Of a stretch of DNA of 64,000 bases, positions 9,580-17,949 are shown piece by piece. Source of the DNA: Citrobacter amalonaticus Y19 (GTDB lineage Bacteria > Pseudomonadota > Gammaproteobacteria > Enterobacterales > Enterobacteriaceae). Location of the stretch: the NCBI RefSeq assembly GCF_000981805.1, contig NZ_CP011132.1, positions 4,216,001 to 4,280,000 on the forward strand. Direction: 5' to 3'. The notes below the pieces were generated by a model. It had not been told where the DNA came from, did no database searches, and worked only from the letters and a program-made list of their open reading frames with translations. The position numbers were made by a program, and so were the translations under genes. Each line of letters opens with the position of its first letter. Position 1 is the stretch's first letter.

Positions 9580-10169
9580 TGCTGCAGGAACTGGCGCAGG
9601 AGTCCCTGCGCCTGATTAATAGATTGTCAGATATGCAGGCAATAATGGAACAAACCCAGGCCTTTGAAAATCGTGTGCTTGAGCGTCTGAATGCTGGCAA
9701 AACCGTACGGAGCTTCCTGATCACCGCCGTGGAGTTACTTACCGAGGCGGTAAATATTCTGGTGCTTCAGGTGTTTCGCAAAGATGACTACGCAGTGAAG
9801 TACGCTGTAGAACCGTTACTCGACGGCGACGGACCGCTGGGCGATCTGTCTGTGCGCCTGAAACTGATCTACGGTCTGGGCGTGCTGAGTCGTCCTGAGT
9901 ATGAAGATGCCGAACTGCTGATGGCGATGCGTGAAGAGATGAATCATGACGGCAATGAGTATGCCTTCACCGATGATGAAATTCTCGGACCGTTCGCAGA
10001 GCTCCATTGCGTCGTCGCGTTACCGCCACCGCCACAGTTTGACGCCGCCGACCCCAGCTTGTATGCGATGCAAATCCAGCGCTACCAGCAAGCGGTGCGC
10101 TCGACGATGGTTCTCTCCCTGACTGAGCTGATTTCTAAAATCAGCTTAAAAAAAGCCTTCCAGAAGTAA
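9579..10169 (+). CDS. mtlR: Mannitol operon repressor MtlR
   Basis: A 196-residue protein of the MtlR family, which represses mtlADR in the absence of mannitol. It has no classical helix-turn-helix; the fold is all alpha-helical. The conserved core (AVELLTEAVN, DDEILGPFAELHC) is present. The first dozen residues differ from E. coli MtlR, while the rest is nearly identical. Its start overlaps the mtlD stop by one base, indicating translational coupling. Confidence 0.95.
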   Translation: MLQELAQESLRLINRLSDMQAIMEQTQAFENRVLERLNAGKTVRSFLITAVELLTEAVNILVLQVFRKDDYAVKYAVEPLLDGDGPLGDLSVRLKLIYGLGVLSRPEYEDAELLMAMREEMNHDGNEYAFTDDEILGPFAELHCVVALPPPPQFDAADPSLYAMQIQRYQQAVRSTMVLSLTELISKISLKKAFQK

Positions 10170-10184
10170 GCCTCTCCCTGCCTG

Positions 10185-10391
10185 CTACTCCTTTTCCTGC
10201 ACTGGCTGATACAGGCGCCGATAATAATTCAGCCGTTGCAGGTACATCTGCGCATTTTCTGCAGGCACTTCGCTCGGAACGTCGTCACGCTCAGGCATTT
10301 TATTCAGATACTCTTTAAACGCCTGACTTGAGGCCATAAAATCCACAGCTTTATCAATCAGAAGCGGAACGTTCTCACCCATTTTCGCCAT
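10185..10391 (-). CDS. yibT: Small conserved protein YibT
   Basis: A 68-residue protein (MAKMGENVPLLIDKAVDFM then a YLQRLNYYRRLY C-terminal motif) matching YibT of E. coli (69 residues). It is convergent with mtlR, 15 bases away. The ATG at 10391 is preceded by GGAGG; a longer in-frame reading upstream is not supported. Function unknown; no domain assigned. Confidence 0.88.
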   Translation of the reverse strand: MAKMGENVPLLIDKAVDFMASSQAFKEYLNKMPERDDVPSEVPAENAQMYLQRLNYYRRLYQPVQEKE

Positions 10392-10678
10392 GTTACATCC
10401 TCCATACGTTCCCGCTGTGCTTAAGCGCAACGGTCAATTTTAGTGTAGGATCGTCCGCGTCATGACATTAAGGAAAACGTGCTTAATCCATCGGCGGCAA
10501 ATTATCTCTTACATGATCCTGTTATCGTCTAAAATTCTTAACTAATCAGTCCATTAGAAAAATAGCCAGCAAATGAATACTCGCGGCATTTGATTATTCT
10601 TATCCCATGAGTTGTGAATAAACCCGCTCTGCGCGCATACTATAGGCTATTCACCTTATTTCTATCAGAAGCCATCCC

Positions 10679-11041
10679 ATGAAAGAAGTCGAAAAAAACG
10701 AAATCAAACGTCTGAGCGATCGCCTCGATGCCATCCGCCACCAGCAAGCCGATCTGTCACTGGTTGAAGCCGCCGATAAATACGCTGAGCTGGAAAAAGA
10801 GAAAGCCACGCTGGAAGCAGAAATCGCCCGCCTGCGTGACGTTCACAGTCAGAAACTGAGCAAAGAAGCGCAGAAACTGATGGACCTGCCGTATCGCCGT
10901 GCGATCACCAAGAAAGAGCAGGCCGATATGGGCAAGCTGAAGAAAAGTGTGCGGGGTCTGGTGGTGGTTCACCCGATGACCGCCTTAGGTCGCGAAATGG
11001 GCCTGAAAGAGATGACTGGCTTCGCAAAGACCGAGTTCTGA
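10679..11041 (+). CDS. yibL: Ribosome-associated protein YibL
   Basis: A 120-residue, highly charged protein (DUF2810) that co-fractionates with ribosomes in E. coli. The N-terminal ~60 residues form a predicted coiled coil (EKNEIKRLSDRLDAIRH onward); the C-terminus is compact and basic. Length and sequence match YibL. Stands alone, with 287 bases upstream back to yibT containing no gene. Confidence 0.93.
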   Translation: MKEVEKNEIKRLSDRLDAIRHQQADLSLVEAADKYAELEKEKATLEAEIARLRDVHSQKLSKEAQKLMDLPYRRAITKKEQADMGKLKKSVRGLVVVHPMTALGREMGLKEMTGFAKTEF

Positions 11042-11081
11042 TTTTCTACCGGGCAGCGCGTTCGCTGTTCGGTCTCCCTTC

Positions 11082-11098
11082 AATTGGCCCTACCAATC
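11082..11098. promoter_or_regulatory. Upstream LldR-type operator of lldPRD
   Basis: AATTGGCCCTACCAATC is a near-palindrome with TTGG/CCAA half-sites, the form recognised by LldR (FadR subgroup, FCD type). In E. coli two such operators flank the lldPRD promoter, giving repression without L-lactate. Confidence 0.7.
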
Positions 11099-11207
11099 CC
11101 CACCTGTTACGACCACTGGTTCACAATTCATTAATTTGAACCTACACTATCGTTGCCAATAAATAACATTTGATTAACCATTCGTTGTCATTATCCCTAC
11201 ACAACAA

Positions 11208-11224
11208 TATTGGCAGGACCACTT
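11208..11224. promoter_or_regulatory. Downstream LldR-type operator of lldPRD
   Basis: TATTGGCAGGACCACTT carries the same TTGG...CCA half-site arrangement 126 bases after the first operator and 72 bases before the lldP ATG. The spacing fits the two-operator repression loop known for E. coli lldPRD. Confidence 0.6.
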
Positions 11225-11295
11225 TTACACAGAATGTGACAAACAGATGAGCACAGACTCATTGCATTGTGTGCGTGGCCCTCAGGAGACCTGCA

Positions 11296-12951
11296 ATGAA
11301 TCTCTGGCAACAAAACTACGATCCGGCCGGGAATATCTGGCTTTCCAGCCTGGTAGCATCGCTCCCGATTCTGTTCTTTTTCTTCGCGCTGATTAAGCTC
11401 AAGCTGAAAGGCTATGTTGCCGCCTCGTGGACGGTGGTTATTGCGCTGGCCGTGGCGCTGCTGTTCTACAAAATGCCGGTCGATCACGCGCTGGCCTCGG
11501 TGGTGTACGGTTTCTTCTACGGTCTGTGGCCCATTGCCTGGATAATCATTGCCGCGGTGTTCGTCTATAAAATCTCGGTGAAAACAGGCCAGTTCGACAT
11601 CATCCGATCATCGATATTGTCGATCTCTCCTGACCAGCGTTTGCAGATGCTGATTGTCGGGTTCTGCTTCGGCGCATTCCTTGAGGGGGCAGCAGGTTTT
11701 GGCGCTCCGGTAGCGATTACCGCCGCACTGCTGGTCGGTCTCGGTTTTAATCCGCTGTATGCCGCCGGACTGTGCCTGATTGTCAATACTGCACCGGTGG
11801 CGTTTGGCGCGATGGGGATCCCGATTCTGGTCGCCGGTCAGGTCACCGGGCTGGACAGCTTTGAAATCGGCCAGATGGTCGGTCGTCAGTTACCGTTCCT
11901 GACGATTATCGTGCTGTTCTGGATCATGGCGATTATGGACGGCTGGCGCGGTGTGAAAGAGACGTGGCCTGCGGTCATGGTGGCGGGCGGTTCGTTTGCT
12001 ATCGCCCAGTATCTCAGCTCTAACTTTATCGGCCCGGAACTGCCGGACATCATCTCCTCGCTGGTATCGCTGGTCTGCCTGACCCTGTTCCTGAAACGCT
12101 GGCAGCCGGTTCGCATTTTCCGCTTTGGCGACATGGGCGCATCGCTGGTCGATCAGACGCTGGCACGCACGAACTACAGCTCCGGACAGGTCGTCCGCGC
12201 CTGGTCGCCGTTCCTGTTCCTGACGGCCACCGTGACCCTCTGGAGCGTTCCGCCGTTTAAAGCCCTGTTCGCCCCCGGTGGCGCGCTGTACGACTGGGTG
12301 ATTAACATACCGGTCCCGTTCCTCGACAAGCTGGTTGCCCGCATGCCGCCGGTGGTTCACGAAGCCACCGCCTACGCGGCCGTGTATAAATTTGACTGGT
12401 TCTCTGCGACCGGCACCGCAATCCTGTTCGCTGCGCTGCTGTCCATCGTCTGGTTGAAGATGAAGCCTTCCACCGCCATTCAGACATTCGGCAGCACGCT
12501 GAAGGAACTGGCGCTGCCAATCTACTCCATCGGGATGGTGCTGGCCTTTGCGTTTATCTCCAACTATTCCGGACTCTCCTCGACACTGGCATTAGCGCTG
12601 GCGCACACGGGCAGCGCCTTTACCTTCTTCTCGCCGTTCCTCGGCTGGTTGGGGGTGTTCCTGACCGGTTCAGATACCTCTTCTAACGCGCTGTTTGCCG
12701 CACTCCAGGCGACTGCCGCACAGCAAATCGGCGTGTCCGATGTATTGATGGTGGCGGCCAATACCACCGGTGGTGTCACCGGCAAGATGATTTCGCCACA
12801 GTCCATCGCCATCGCCTGCGCGGCGGTCGGACTGGTCGGCAAGGAGTCGGATCTGTTCCGTTTTACCGTCAAACACAGCCTGATTTTCACCTGCATGGTG
12901 GGCGTGATCACCACGCTTCAGGCTTACGTCTTAACCTGGATGATTCCATGA
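11296..12951 (+). CDS. lldP: L-lactate permease LldP
   Basis: A 551-residue multi-spanning inner-membrane H+/lactate symporter (LctP family), also able to take up D-lactate and glycolate. Many hydrophobic segments run through the protein, and the family motif EGAAGFGAPVAI is present near residue 125. I chose the ATG at 11296 (MNLWQQNYDP, preceded by AGGAGA) over an earlier in-frame codon because it gives the E. coli length exactly. Stop overlaps the lldR start by 4 bases. Confidence 0.97.
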   Translation: MNLWQQNYDPAGNIWLSSLVASLPILFFFFALIKLKLKGYVAASWTVVIALAVALLFYKMPVDHALASVVYGFFYGLWPIAWIIIAAVFVYKISVKTGQFDIIRSSILSISPDQRLQMLIVGFCFGAFLEGAAGFGAPVAITAALLVGLGFNPLYAAGLCLIVNTAPVAFGAMGIPILVAGQVTGLDSFEIGQMVGRQLPFLTIIVLFWIMAIMDGWRGVKETWPAVMVAGGSFAIAQYLSSNFIGPELPDIISSLVSLVCLTLFLKRWQPVRIFRFGDMGASLVDQTLARTNYSSGQVVRAWSPFLFLTATVTLWSVPPFKALFAPGGALYDWVINIPVPFLDKLVARMPPVVHEATAYAAVYKFDWFSATGTAILFAALLSIVWLKMKPSTAIQTFGSTLKELALPIYSIGMVLAFAFISNYSGLSSTLALALAHTGSAFTFFSPFLGWLGVFLTGSDTSSNALFAALQATAAQQIGVSDVLMVAANTTGGVTGKMISPQSIAIACAAVGLVGKESDLFRFTVKHSLIFTCMVGVITTLQAYVLTWMIP

Positions 12952-13724
12952 TAGTGATGCCCAGACGCCTGTCGGACGAGATAGCCTCTCGTGTGCGGGC
13001 GCTGATTGAAGAACAACAGCTGGAAGCGGGCATGAAACTGCCCGCCGAGCGTCAGCTGGCGATACAGCTTGGCGTGTCGCGCAACTCGCTGCGCGAAGCG
13101 CTGGCGAAGCTCGTCAGTGAAGGCGTACTGCTCAGCCGTCGCGGCGGCGGCACGTTTGTCCGTTGGCAGCATGAAGAGTGGTCTGAACAAAACATCGTTC
13201 AACCGCTGAAAACCCTGATGGCCGACGACCCGGATTACAGTTTCGATATTCTCGAAGCCCGACACGCCATCGAAGCCAGCACGGCCTGGCATGCGGCGAT
13301 GCGCGCCACCACCGCCGATAAAGAGAAAATCAAACTCTGCTTTGACGCCACGCTCAGCGAAGACCCGGATCTCGCCTCACAGGCCGACGTTCGTTTTCAT
13401 CTGGCTATCGCCGAAGCCTCGCACAACGTGGTGCTGTTACAAACGATGCGTGGGTTCTTCGACGTGCTGCATTCATCGGTGAAGCAGAGCCGACAGCGCA
13501 TGTATCTTGTTCCGCCCGTCTTTTCCCGGCTGACGGAGCAACATCAGGCCGTATTAGATGCCATTCTCGCGGGCGACGCCGACGGCGCGCGTAAGGCGAT
13601 GATGGCGCACCTCAGTTTCGTCCATACCACCATTAAACAATTCGATGAAGACCAGGCCCGCCAGGCGCGCATTACCCGCCTGCCCGGTGACCACAATGAA
13701 AATTCCAGGGAGAACAAAGCATGA
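12948..13724 (+). CDS. lldR: Lactate-responsive regulator LldR
   Basis: A 258-residue GntR-family regulator. The N-terminal winged helix-turn-helix (PAERQLAIQLGVSRNSLREALAKL, residues 36-59) is followed by an FCD effector domain with the conserved metal/ligand residues in a FHLAIAEASHN segment. It represses or activates lldPRD depending on L-lactate. It overlaps both neighbours by 4 bases, so it is made from the polycistronic message. Confidence 0.97.
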   Translation: MIVMPRRLSDEIASRVRALIEEQQLEAGMKLPAERQLAIQLGVSRNSLREALAKLVSEGVLLSRRGGGTFVRWQHEEWSEQNIVQPLKTLMADDPDYSFDILEARHAIEASTAWHAAMRATTADKEKIKLCFDATLSEDPDLASQADVRFHLAIAEASHNVVLLQTMRGFFDVLHSSVKQSRQRMYLVPPVFSRLTEQHQAVLDAILAGDADGARKAMMAHLSFVHTTIKQFDEDQARQARITRLPGDHNENSRENKA

Positions 13725-14911
13725 TTATTTCAGCCGCCAGCGATTATCGCGCCGCAGCCCAGCGCATTCTGCCCCCGTTCCTGTTCCACTACATCGATGG
13801 CGGAGCGTATGCGGAACATACCCTGCGTCGTAACGTGGAAGACTTATCGGACGTGGCGCTACGCCAGCGCGTGCTGAAGAACATGTCTGACTTAAGCCTG
13901 GAAACCACACTGTTTAACGAAAAACTGTCGATGCCAGTGGCGCTGGCGCCGGTCGGCTTGTGCGGCATGTATGCCCGTCGCGGCGAAGTACAGGCCGCAG
14001 CGGCCGCCGATGCGAAAGGGATCCCGTTTACCCTTTCCACCGTCTCCGTGTGTCCGATTGAAGAAGTCGCGCCAACCATTAATCGTCCGATGTGGTTCCA
14101 GTTGTACGTTCTGCGTGATCGTGGATTCATGCGTAACGCGCTGGAACGCGCAAAAGCGGCGGGCTGTTCAACGCTGGTCTTTACGGTTGATATGCCAACA
14201 CCGGGCGCACGCTATCGTGACGCCCACTCCGGGATGAGCGGCCCGAATGCCGCACTGCGTCGCTACTGGCAGGCGGTTACCCATCCGCAGTGGGCCTGGG
14301 ACGTCGGCCTGAACGGTCGTCCGCACGATCTCGGTAATATCTCCACGTACCTCGGCAAACCGACCGGGCTGGAAGATTACATCGGCTGGCTGGCCAATAA
14401 CTTTGATCCGTCAATCTCATGGAAGGACCTTGAGTGGATCCGGGAGTTCTGGGACGGCCCGATGGTGATCAAAGGGATCCTCGATCCGGAAGATGCCCGC
14501 GACGCGGTTCGTTTTGGTGCCGATGGGATTGTGGTTTCTAACCACGGTGGCCGTCAGTTGGACGGCGTACTCTCTTCCGCGCGCGCCCTGCCCGCTATTG
14601 CCGACGCGGTGAAAGGCGATATCGCCATTCTGGCGGACAGCGGTATCCGCAACGGGCTGGACGTGGTGCGTATGATTGCGCTGGGTGCTGATACCGTTCT
14701 GCTGGGCCGTGCGTATCTGTACGCGCTGGCAACAGCGGGCCAGGCGGGTGTGGCCAATCTGCTGAATCTGATTGAGAAAGAGATGAAGGTTGCCATGACG
14801 TTGACCGGCGCGAAATCCATTAGTGAAATCAGCCATGATTCTCTGGTGCAGGAGCTGGGCAAGAGTCTACCTGCCGCGCTGGCTCCGCTCGCCCGTGGCG
14901 ATGCCGCCTAG
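13721..14911 (+). CDS. lldD: L-lactate dehydrogenase (quinone), LldD
   Basis: An FMN-dependent, membrane-associated alpha-hydroxy-acid dehydrogenase of 396 residues that oxidises L-lactate to pyruvate and feeds electrons to quinones. The catalytic motif SNHGGRQLDG (His near residue 275), the FMN-binding lysine in MVIKGIL and the C-terminal ILADSGIRNG segment are visible. Last gene of lldPRD, followed by a strong terminator. Confidence 0.98.
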   Translation: MIISAASDYRAAAQRILPPFLFHYIDGGAYAEHTLRRNVEDLSDVALRQRVLKNMSDLSLETTLFNEKLSMPVALAPVGLCGMYARRGEVQAAAAADAKGIPFTLSTVSVCPIEEVAPTINRPMWFQLYVLRDRGFMRNALERAKAAGCSTLVFTVDMPTPGARYRDAHSGMSGPNAALRRYWQAVTHPQWAWDVGLNGRPHDLGNISTYLGKPTGLEDYIGWLANNFDPSISWKDLEWIREFWDGPMVIKGILDPEDARDAVRFGADGIVVSNHGGRQLDGVLSSARALPAIADAVKGDIAILADSGIRNGLDVVRMIALGADTVLLGRAYLYALATAGQAGVANLLNLIEKEMKVAMTLTGAKSISEISHDSLVQELGKSLPAALAPLARGDAA

Positions 14912-14941
14912 TCCTGCCCTCACATAACCCCTGCCGCTAAA

Positions 14942-14975
14942 GGGTCGGTCTGTTTTTCAGCCCGACCCATTTTTA
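14942..14975 (+). terminator. Terminator of lldPRD
   Basis: GGGTCGG (14942-14948) pairs with CCGACCC (14962-14968), followed by ATTTTTATT. This separates lldPRD from the transporter gene downstream, which therefore needs its own promoter. Confidence 0.85.
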
Positions 14976-15013
14976 TTCAAAATTAACGATTAGTTAACAG
15001 TTGCGACCAATAT

Positions 15014-15043
15014 ATTTGACAAGTTTTTATTCGCCTGTCAAAT
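15014..15043. promoter_or_regulatory. Inverted repeat upstream of the transporter gene
   Basis: ATTTGACA (15014-15021) and TGTCAAAT (15036-15043) form an 8-base inverted repeat with centres 22 bases apart, in the AT-rich 5' region of the transporter gene. It could be an operator for an unlinked regulator. A possible -35 (TTGACA) lies within the left arm, but I see no well-spaced -10. Confidence 0.35.
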
Positions 15044-15107
15044 GTATAGACAAGCTAATACAAGAATAAAACACACAACATCGACAATCATAACGGGCGA
15101 GGGCGAC

Positions 15108-16448
15108 ATGGTTTATACCGGAAAAGTGAATATCCAGCAGGCGATAGATGACAGTCCTTTTTCACGCTTCCACTGGGTCATTATTGTCCTGGGTTTTCTG
15201 ATTCTGGCCATTGACGGCTTCGATACGGCGGCGATGGGCTACATTGCTCCCACGCTCTCAGCCGACTGGGGCATCAGAAAACAGGATCTTGGGCCGGTAT
15301 TAAGTGCTGCGCTGTTGGGACTCTCATTTGGCGCACTGCTGGCCGGGCCGATTTCGGATCGCATGGGCCGTAAGCGCGTGCTGGTCTTTTCCTGTCTGTT
15401 TTTCGGCCTTGCCAGTCTGGGCACCGCGTATGCGCAATCGCTGAATATGCTGACGCTCTGGCGGTTTCTCACCGGGCTCGGGCTGGGTGCGGCAATGCCT
15501 AACGCCATCACCCTGGTGTCAGAATTTGCGCCTAAGCGCTGCCGCTCAATGGCCATTAACACCATGTACTGCGGCTTTCCTCTTGGCGCCGCGGGAGGTG
15601 GCGTGATCTCTTCCTGGCTCATTCCTAACTACGGCTGGCACAGTGTACTGCTTGCCGGTGCGATCGCACCGCTGGTGCTCACCGTGCTGTTGGTGCTGTA
15701 CCTGCCAGAGTCGGTGAAGTATCTCGTTCATCGTGGTAAAGGAGTAGCGCACGTCAAGCGTATTGCCCAACGTTTTATGTCGGGGAATCTGGAGCAGGTC
15801 ACCCAGTTTTATCTGGATGAAGAGCGCGTCACGACCCAAAAAGGCAGCGTGGCGCAACTCTTCAGCATGCCGTGGTTACCGGGCACACTGATGCTCTGGA
15901 TGACCTATTTTATGGGGCTGGTTATCTATTACGTACTGCTCAGTTGGATGCCAACATTGATGCTGGGAATGGGTTATCCGCTAGCGGAATCTGCCTGGCT
16001 GACGTCGCTGTTCACGTTCGGCGGTACGGCGGGGATCCTGCTGGCCGGCTGGTTGATGGACCGCTGGGAAGCACACAAAGTGGTCTCGCTCGGTTTTGTC
16101 CTGACGATGCTGTTTGCCCTCGCGCTTGGGTTTGAAAACAACCACATCGTCCTGTTCGGGGCATTAATCTTCCTGATGGGAATTACCATGAACGGCGCAC
16201 AATCTGGACTCCAGACGCTGGCCGCCACGTTTTATCCTACCCACTGCCGCGCGACGGGCATTGCCTGGATGCAGGGCGTGGGCCGCTTTGGCGGTGTTGC
16301 CGGGACCATGATGAGCGCCCAGTTGCTTTCCCTGCAATGGCAGGCTGACAGTATATTGATGTTCCTCAGCCTTCCGGCGCTGGTCGCTGCTGCCGCGACG
16401 ATTTATAAGCTGCAACGCTATAAACCGCACCGTCTGACCGTCGCATAG
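15108..16448 (+). CDS. MFS transporter, aromatic acid:H+ symporter type
   Basis: A 446-residue, 12-helix major facilitator protein. The family signatures are DGFDTAAMGYIAP in the first helix (the AAHS/PcaK-type DGFD motif), the loop 2-3 motif GPISDRMGRKRVL, and a repeated GxxxDRWE-type loop in the second half. AAHS members import aromatic acids such as benzoates or phenylpropionates. The substrate cannot be told from sequence. The ATG at 15108 has GAGGG upstream; an in-frame codon 66 bases earlier lies in promoter-like sequence. E. coli has no gene here between lldD and trmL, so this is an insertion relative to it; being adjacent to lactate genes may be coincidental because a terminator separates them. 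Confidence 0.85.
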   Translation: MVYTGKVNIQQAIDDSPFSRFHWVIIVLGFLILAIDGFDTAAMGYIAPTLSADWGIRKQDLGPVLSAALLGLSFGALLAGPISDRMGRKRVLVFSCLFFGLASLGTAYAQSLNMLTLWRFLTGLGLGAAMPNAITLVSEFAPKRCRSMAINTMYCGFPLGAAGGGVISSWLIPNYGWHSVLLAGAIAPLVLTVLLVLYLPESVKYLVHRGKGVAHVKRIAQRFMSGNLEQVTQFYLDEERVTTQKGSVAQLFSMPWLPGTLMLWMTYFMGLVIYYVLLSWMPTLMLGMGYPLAESAWLTSLFTFGGTAGILLAGWLMDRWEAHKVVSLGFVLTMLFALALGFENNHIVLFGALIFLMGITMNGAQSGLQTLAATFYPTHCRATGIAWMQGVGRFGGVAGTMMSAQLLSLQWQADSILMFLSLPALVAAAATIYKLQRYKPHRLTVA

Positions 16449-16494
16449 TACCCGCCATTTCTGCTATTCTGCCCCCCGTTATTAAGGGGGCAGC

Positions 16495-16971
16495 ATGCTT
16501 AACATCGTTTTATTTGAACCAGAAATCCCGCCGAACACCGGCAACATTATTCGCCTTTGCGCCAATACCGGTTTTCGTCTGCATATCATTGAGCCGATGG
16601 GCTTTACCTGGGACGACAAGCGTCTGCGCCGCGCCGGTCTGGATTATCACGAGTTCGCAGCTGTCCAGCGCCATCACGATTATGACGCCTTTGTCGCCGC
16701 AGAAAATCCGCAGCGCCTGTTTGCCCTCACCACGAAAGGAACGCCTGCGCACAGCGCGGTGAGCTATCACGATGGCGATTACCTGATGTTTGGTCCGGAA
16801 ACGCGCGGCCTGCCTGCCAGCATTCTCGATGCTCTGCCCGCTGAACAAAAAATCCGTATTCCGATGATGCCGGACAGTCGCAGTATGAACCTGTCAAATG
16901 CGGTGTCGGTGGTGGTGTATGAGGCGTGGCGCCAGTTGGGATATCCTGGCGCCGTATTGCGCACACTTTGA
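16495..16971 (+). CDS. trmL: tRNA (cytidine/uridine-34-2'-O)-methyltransferase TrmL
   Basis: A 158-residue SPOUT (SpoU-class) methyltransferase that 2'-O-methylates the wobble base of tRNA-Leu isoacceptors. The N-terminus MLNIVLFEPEIPPNTGNIIR and the knot motifs LMFGPETRGLP and MPDSRSMNLSNAVSVV are classical. Formerly YibK. GGGGG precedes the ATG. Confidence 0.96.
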   Translation: MLNIVLFEPEIPPNTGNIIRLCANTGFRLHIIEPMGFTWDDKRLRRAGLDYHEFAAVQRHHDYDAFVAAENPQRLFALTTKGTPAHSAVSYHDGDYLMFGPETRGLPASILDALPAEQKIRIPMMPDSRSMNLSNAVSVVVYEAWRQLGYPGAVLRTL

Positions 16972-16974
16972 ATT

Positions 16975-17043
16975 GTCGGATGGTGGCTGTCGCCTTATCC
17001 GACCTACGGTTTTGTAGGCCCGGTAAGCACAGCGCCACCGGGC
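16975..17043. repeat. REP/BIME element between trmL and cysE
   Basis: GTCGGA (16975) pairs with TCCGAC (ending 17003), then GCCCGG (17018) pairs with CCGGGC (ending 17043). These are two oppositely oriented REP-type palindromes in the convergent intergenic space, and the only notable content between these genes. Confidence 0.8.
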
Positions 17044-17049
17044 AAGAGG

Positions 17050-17871
17050 TCAGATACCATCGCCGTATTCGAAAGTATGGTGGATCCCGTTGAAGTGCTG
17101 ATCCATATCCATTGACGGCTTATCGCTGTCTGGCTTACCGACAATGCGCGCCGGAACGCCTGCGGCGGTGGTGTGCGGCGGAACGGGCTGTAACACCACG
17201 GAACCGGCACCAATTTTCGCCCCACGTCCGACTTCGATATTGCCGAGGATTTTCGCCCCCGCGCCAATCATCACACCTTCACGAATTTTGGGATGGCGAT
17301 CGCCGCTGGTTTTACCGGTACCGCCAAGGGTGACCGATTGCAGGATCGACACGTCATCTTCGATCACCGCCGTCTCACCGACCACGATGCCGGTGGCATG
17401 GTCGAGCATGATCCCACGGCCAATTTTCGCCGCCGGGTGAATATCCACCTGGAACGTCACGGAGACCTGGTTTTGCAGGAAGATCGCCAGTGCGCGACGG
17501 CCTTCATTCCATAGCCAGTGACCAATGCGGTAGGCCTGCAAGGCATGAAAACCTTTCAGGTACAAAAGCGGAGTGGAGTATTTATCGACCGCCGGGTCAC
17601 GCGTGCGCACGGCCTGAATATCACAGGCTGCCGAGGCGATCATTTCCGGGTCTGCCGCGTAGGCTTCTTCGACCACTTCACGAATCGCAATGGCGGGCAT
17701 AATGGGCGATGCCAGTTTGTTCGCCAGCATGTAGCTCAGCGCACTGCCCAGATTCTCATGCTTGAGTAGCGTTGCGTGGTAAAAACTGGCCAGCATAGGC
17801 TCACAGTCTGCCAGAGCGCGGGCTTCGGCTTTTATATTGTTCCAGACGATATCCAGTTCTTCACACGGCAT
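17050..17871 (-). CDS. cysE: Serine O-acetyltransferase CysE
   Basis: Makes O-acetylserine from L-serine and acetyl-CoA, the first step of cysteine synthesis. It has 273 residues, the standard length: an N-terminal helical domain and a C-terminal left-handed beta-helix of hexapeptide repeats (HPAAKIGRGIMLDHATGIVVG). The catalytic histidine is in LDHATG, and the C-terminal tail that binds CysK (ending in isoleucine, YGDGI) is intact. Confidence 0.98.
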   Translation of the reverse strand: MPCEELDIVWNNIKAEARALADCEPMLASFYHATLLKHENLGSALSYMLANKLASPIMPAIAIREVVEEAYAADPEMIASAACDIQAVRTRDPAVDKYSTPLLYLKGFHALQAYRIGHWLWNEGRRALAIFLQNQVSVTFQVDIHPAAKIGRGIMLDHATGIVVGETAVIEDDVSILQSVTLGGTGKTSGDRHPKIREGVMIGAGAKILGNIEVGRGAKIGAGSVVLQPVPPHTTAAGVPARIVGKPDSDKPSMDMDQHFNGIHHTFEYGDGI

Positions 17872-17894
17872 TGCGGGCTCCAGGTAATGAGGCT

Positions 17895-17927
17895 AACGAC
17901 CGGCCCGTTCTTCGCGGGCCGGGTCGT
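17895..17927. other. GC-rich hairpin between gpsA and cysE
   Basis: AACGACCGGCCCG (17895-17907) pairs with CGGGCCGGGTCGTT (17914-17927). The T tract follows it on the plus strand, opposite to both genes, so it is not a textbook terminator for gpsA; it may act as an RNA processing or partial read-through structure within the secB-gpsA-cysE unit. Confidence 0.5.
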
Positions 17928-17949
17928 TTTTAAAAACGGATCCTTGAGA

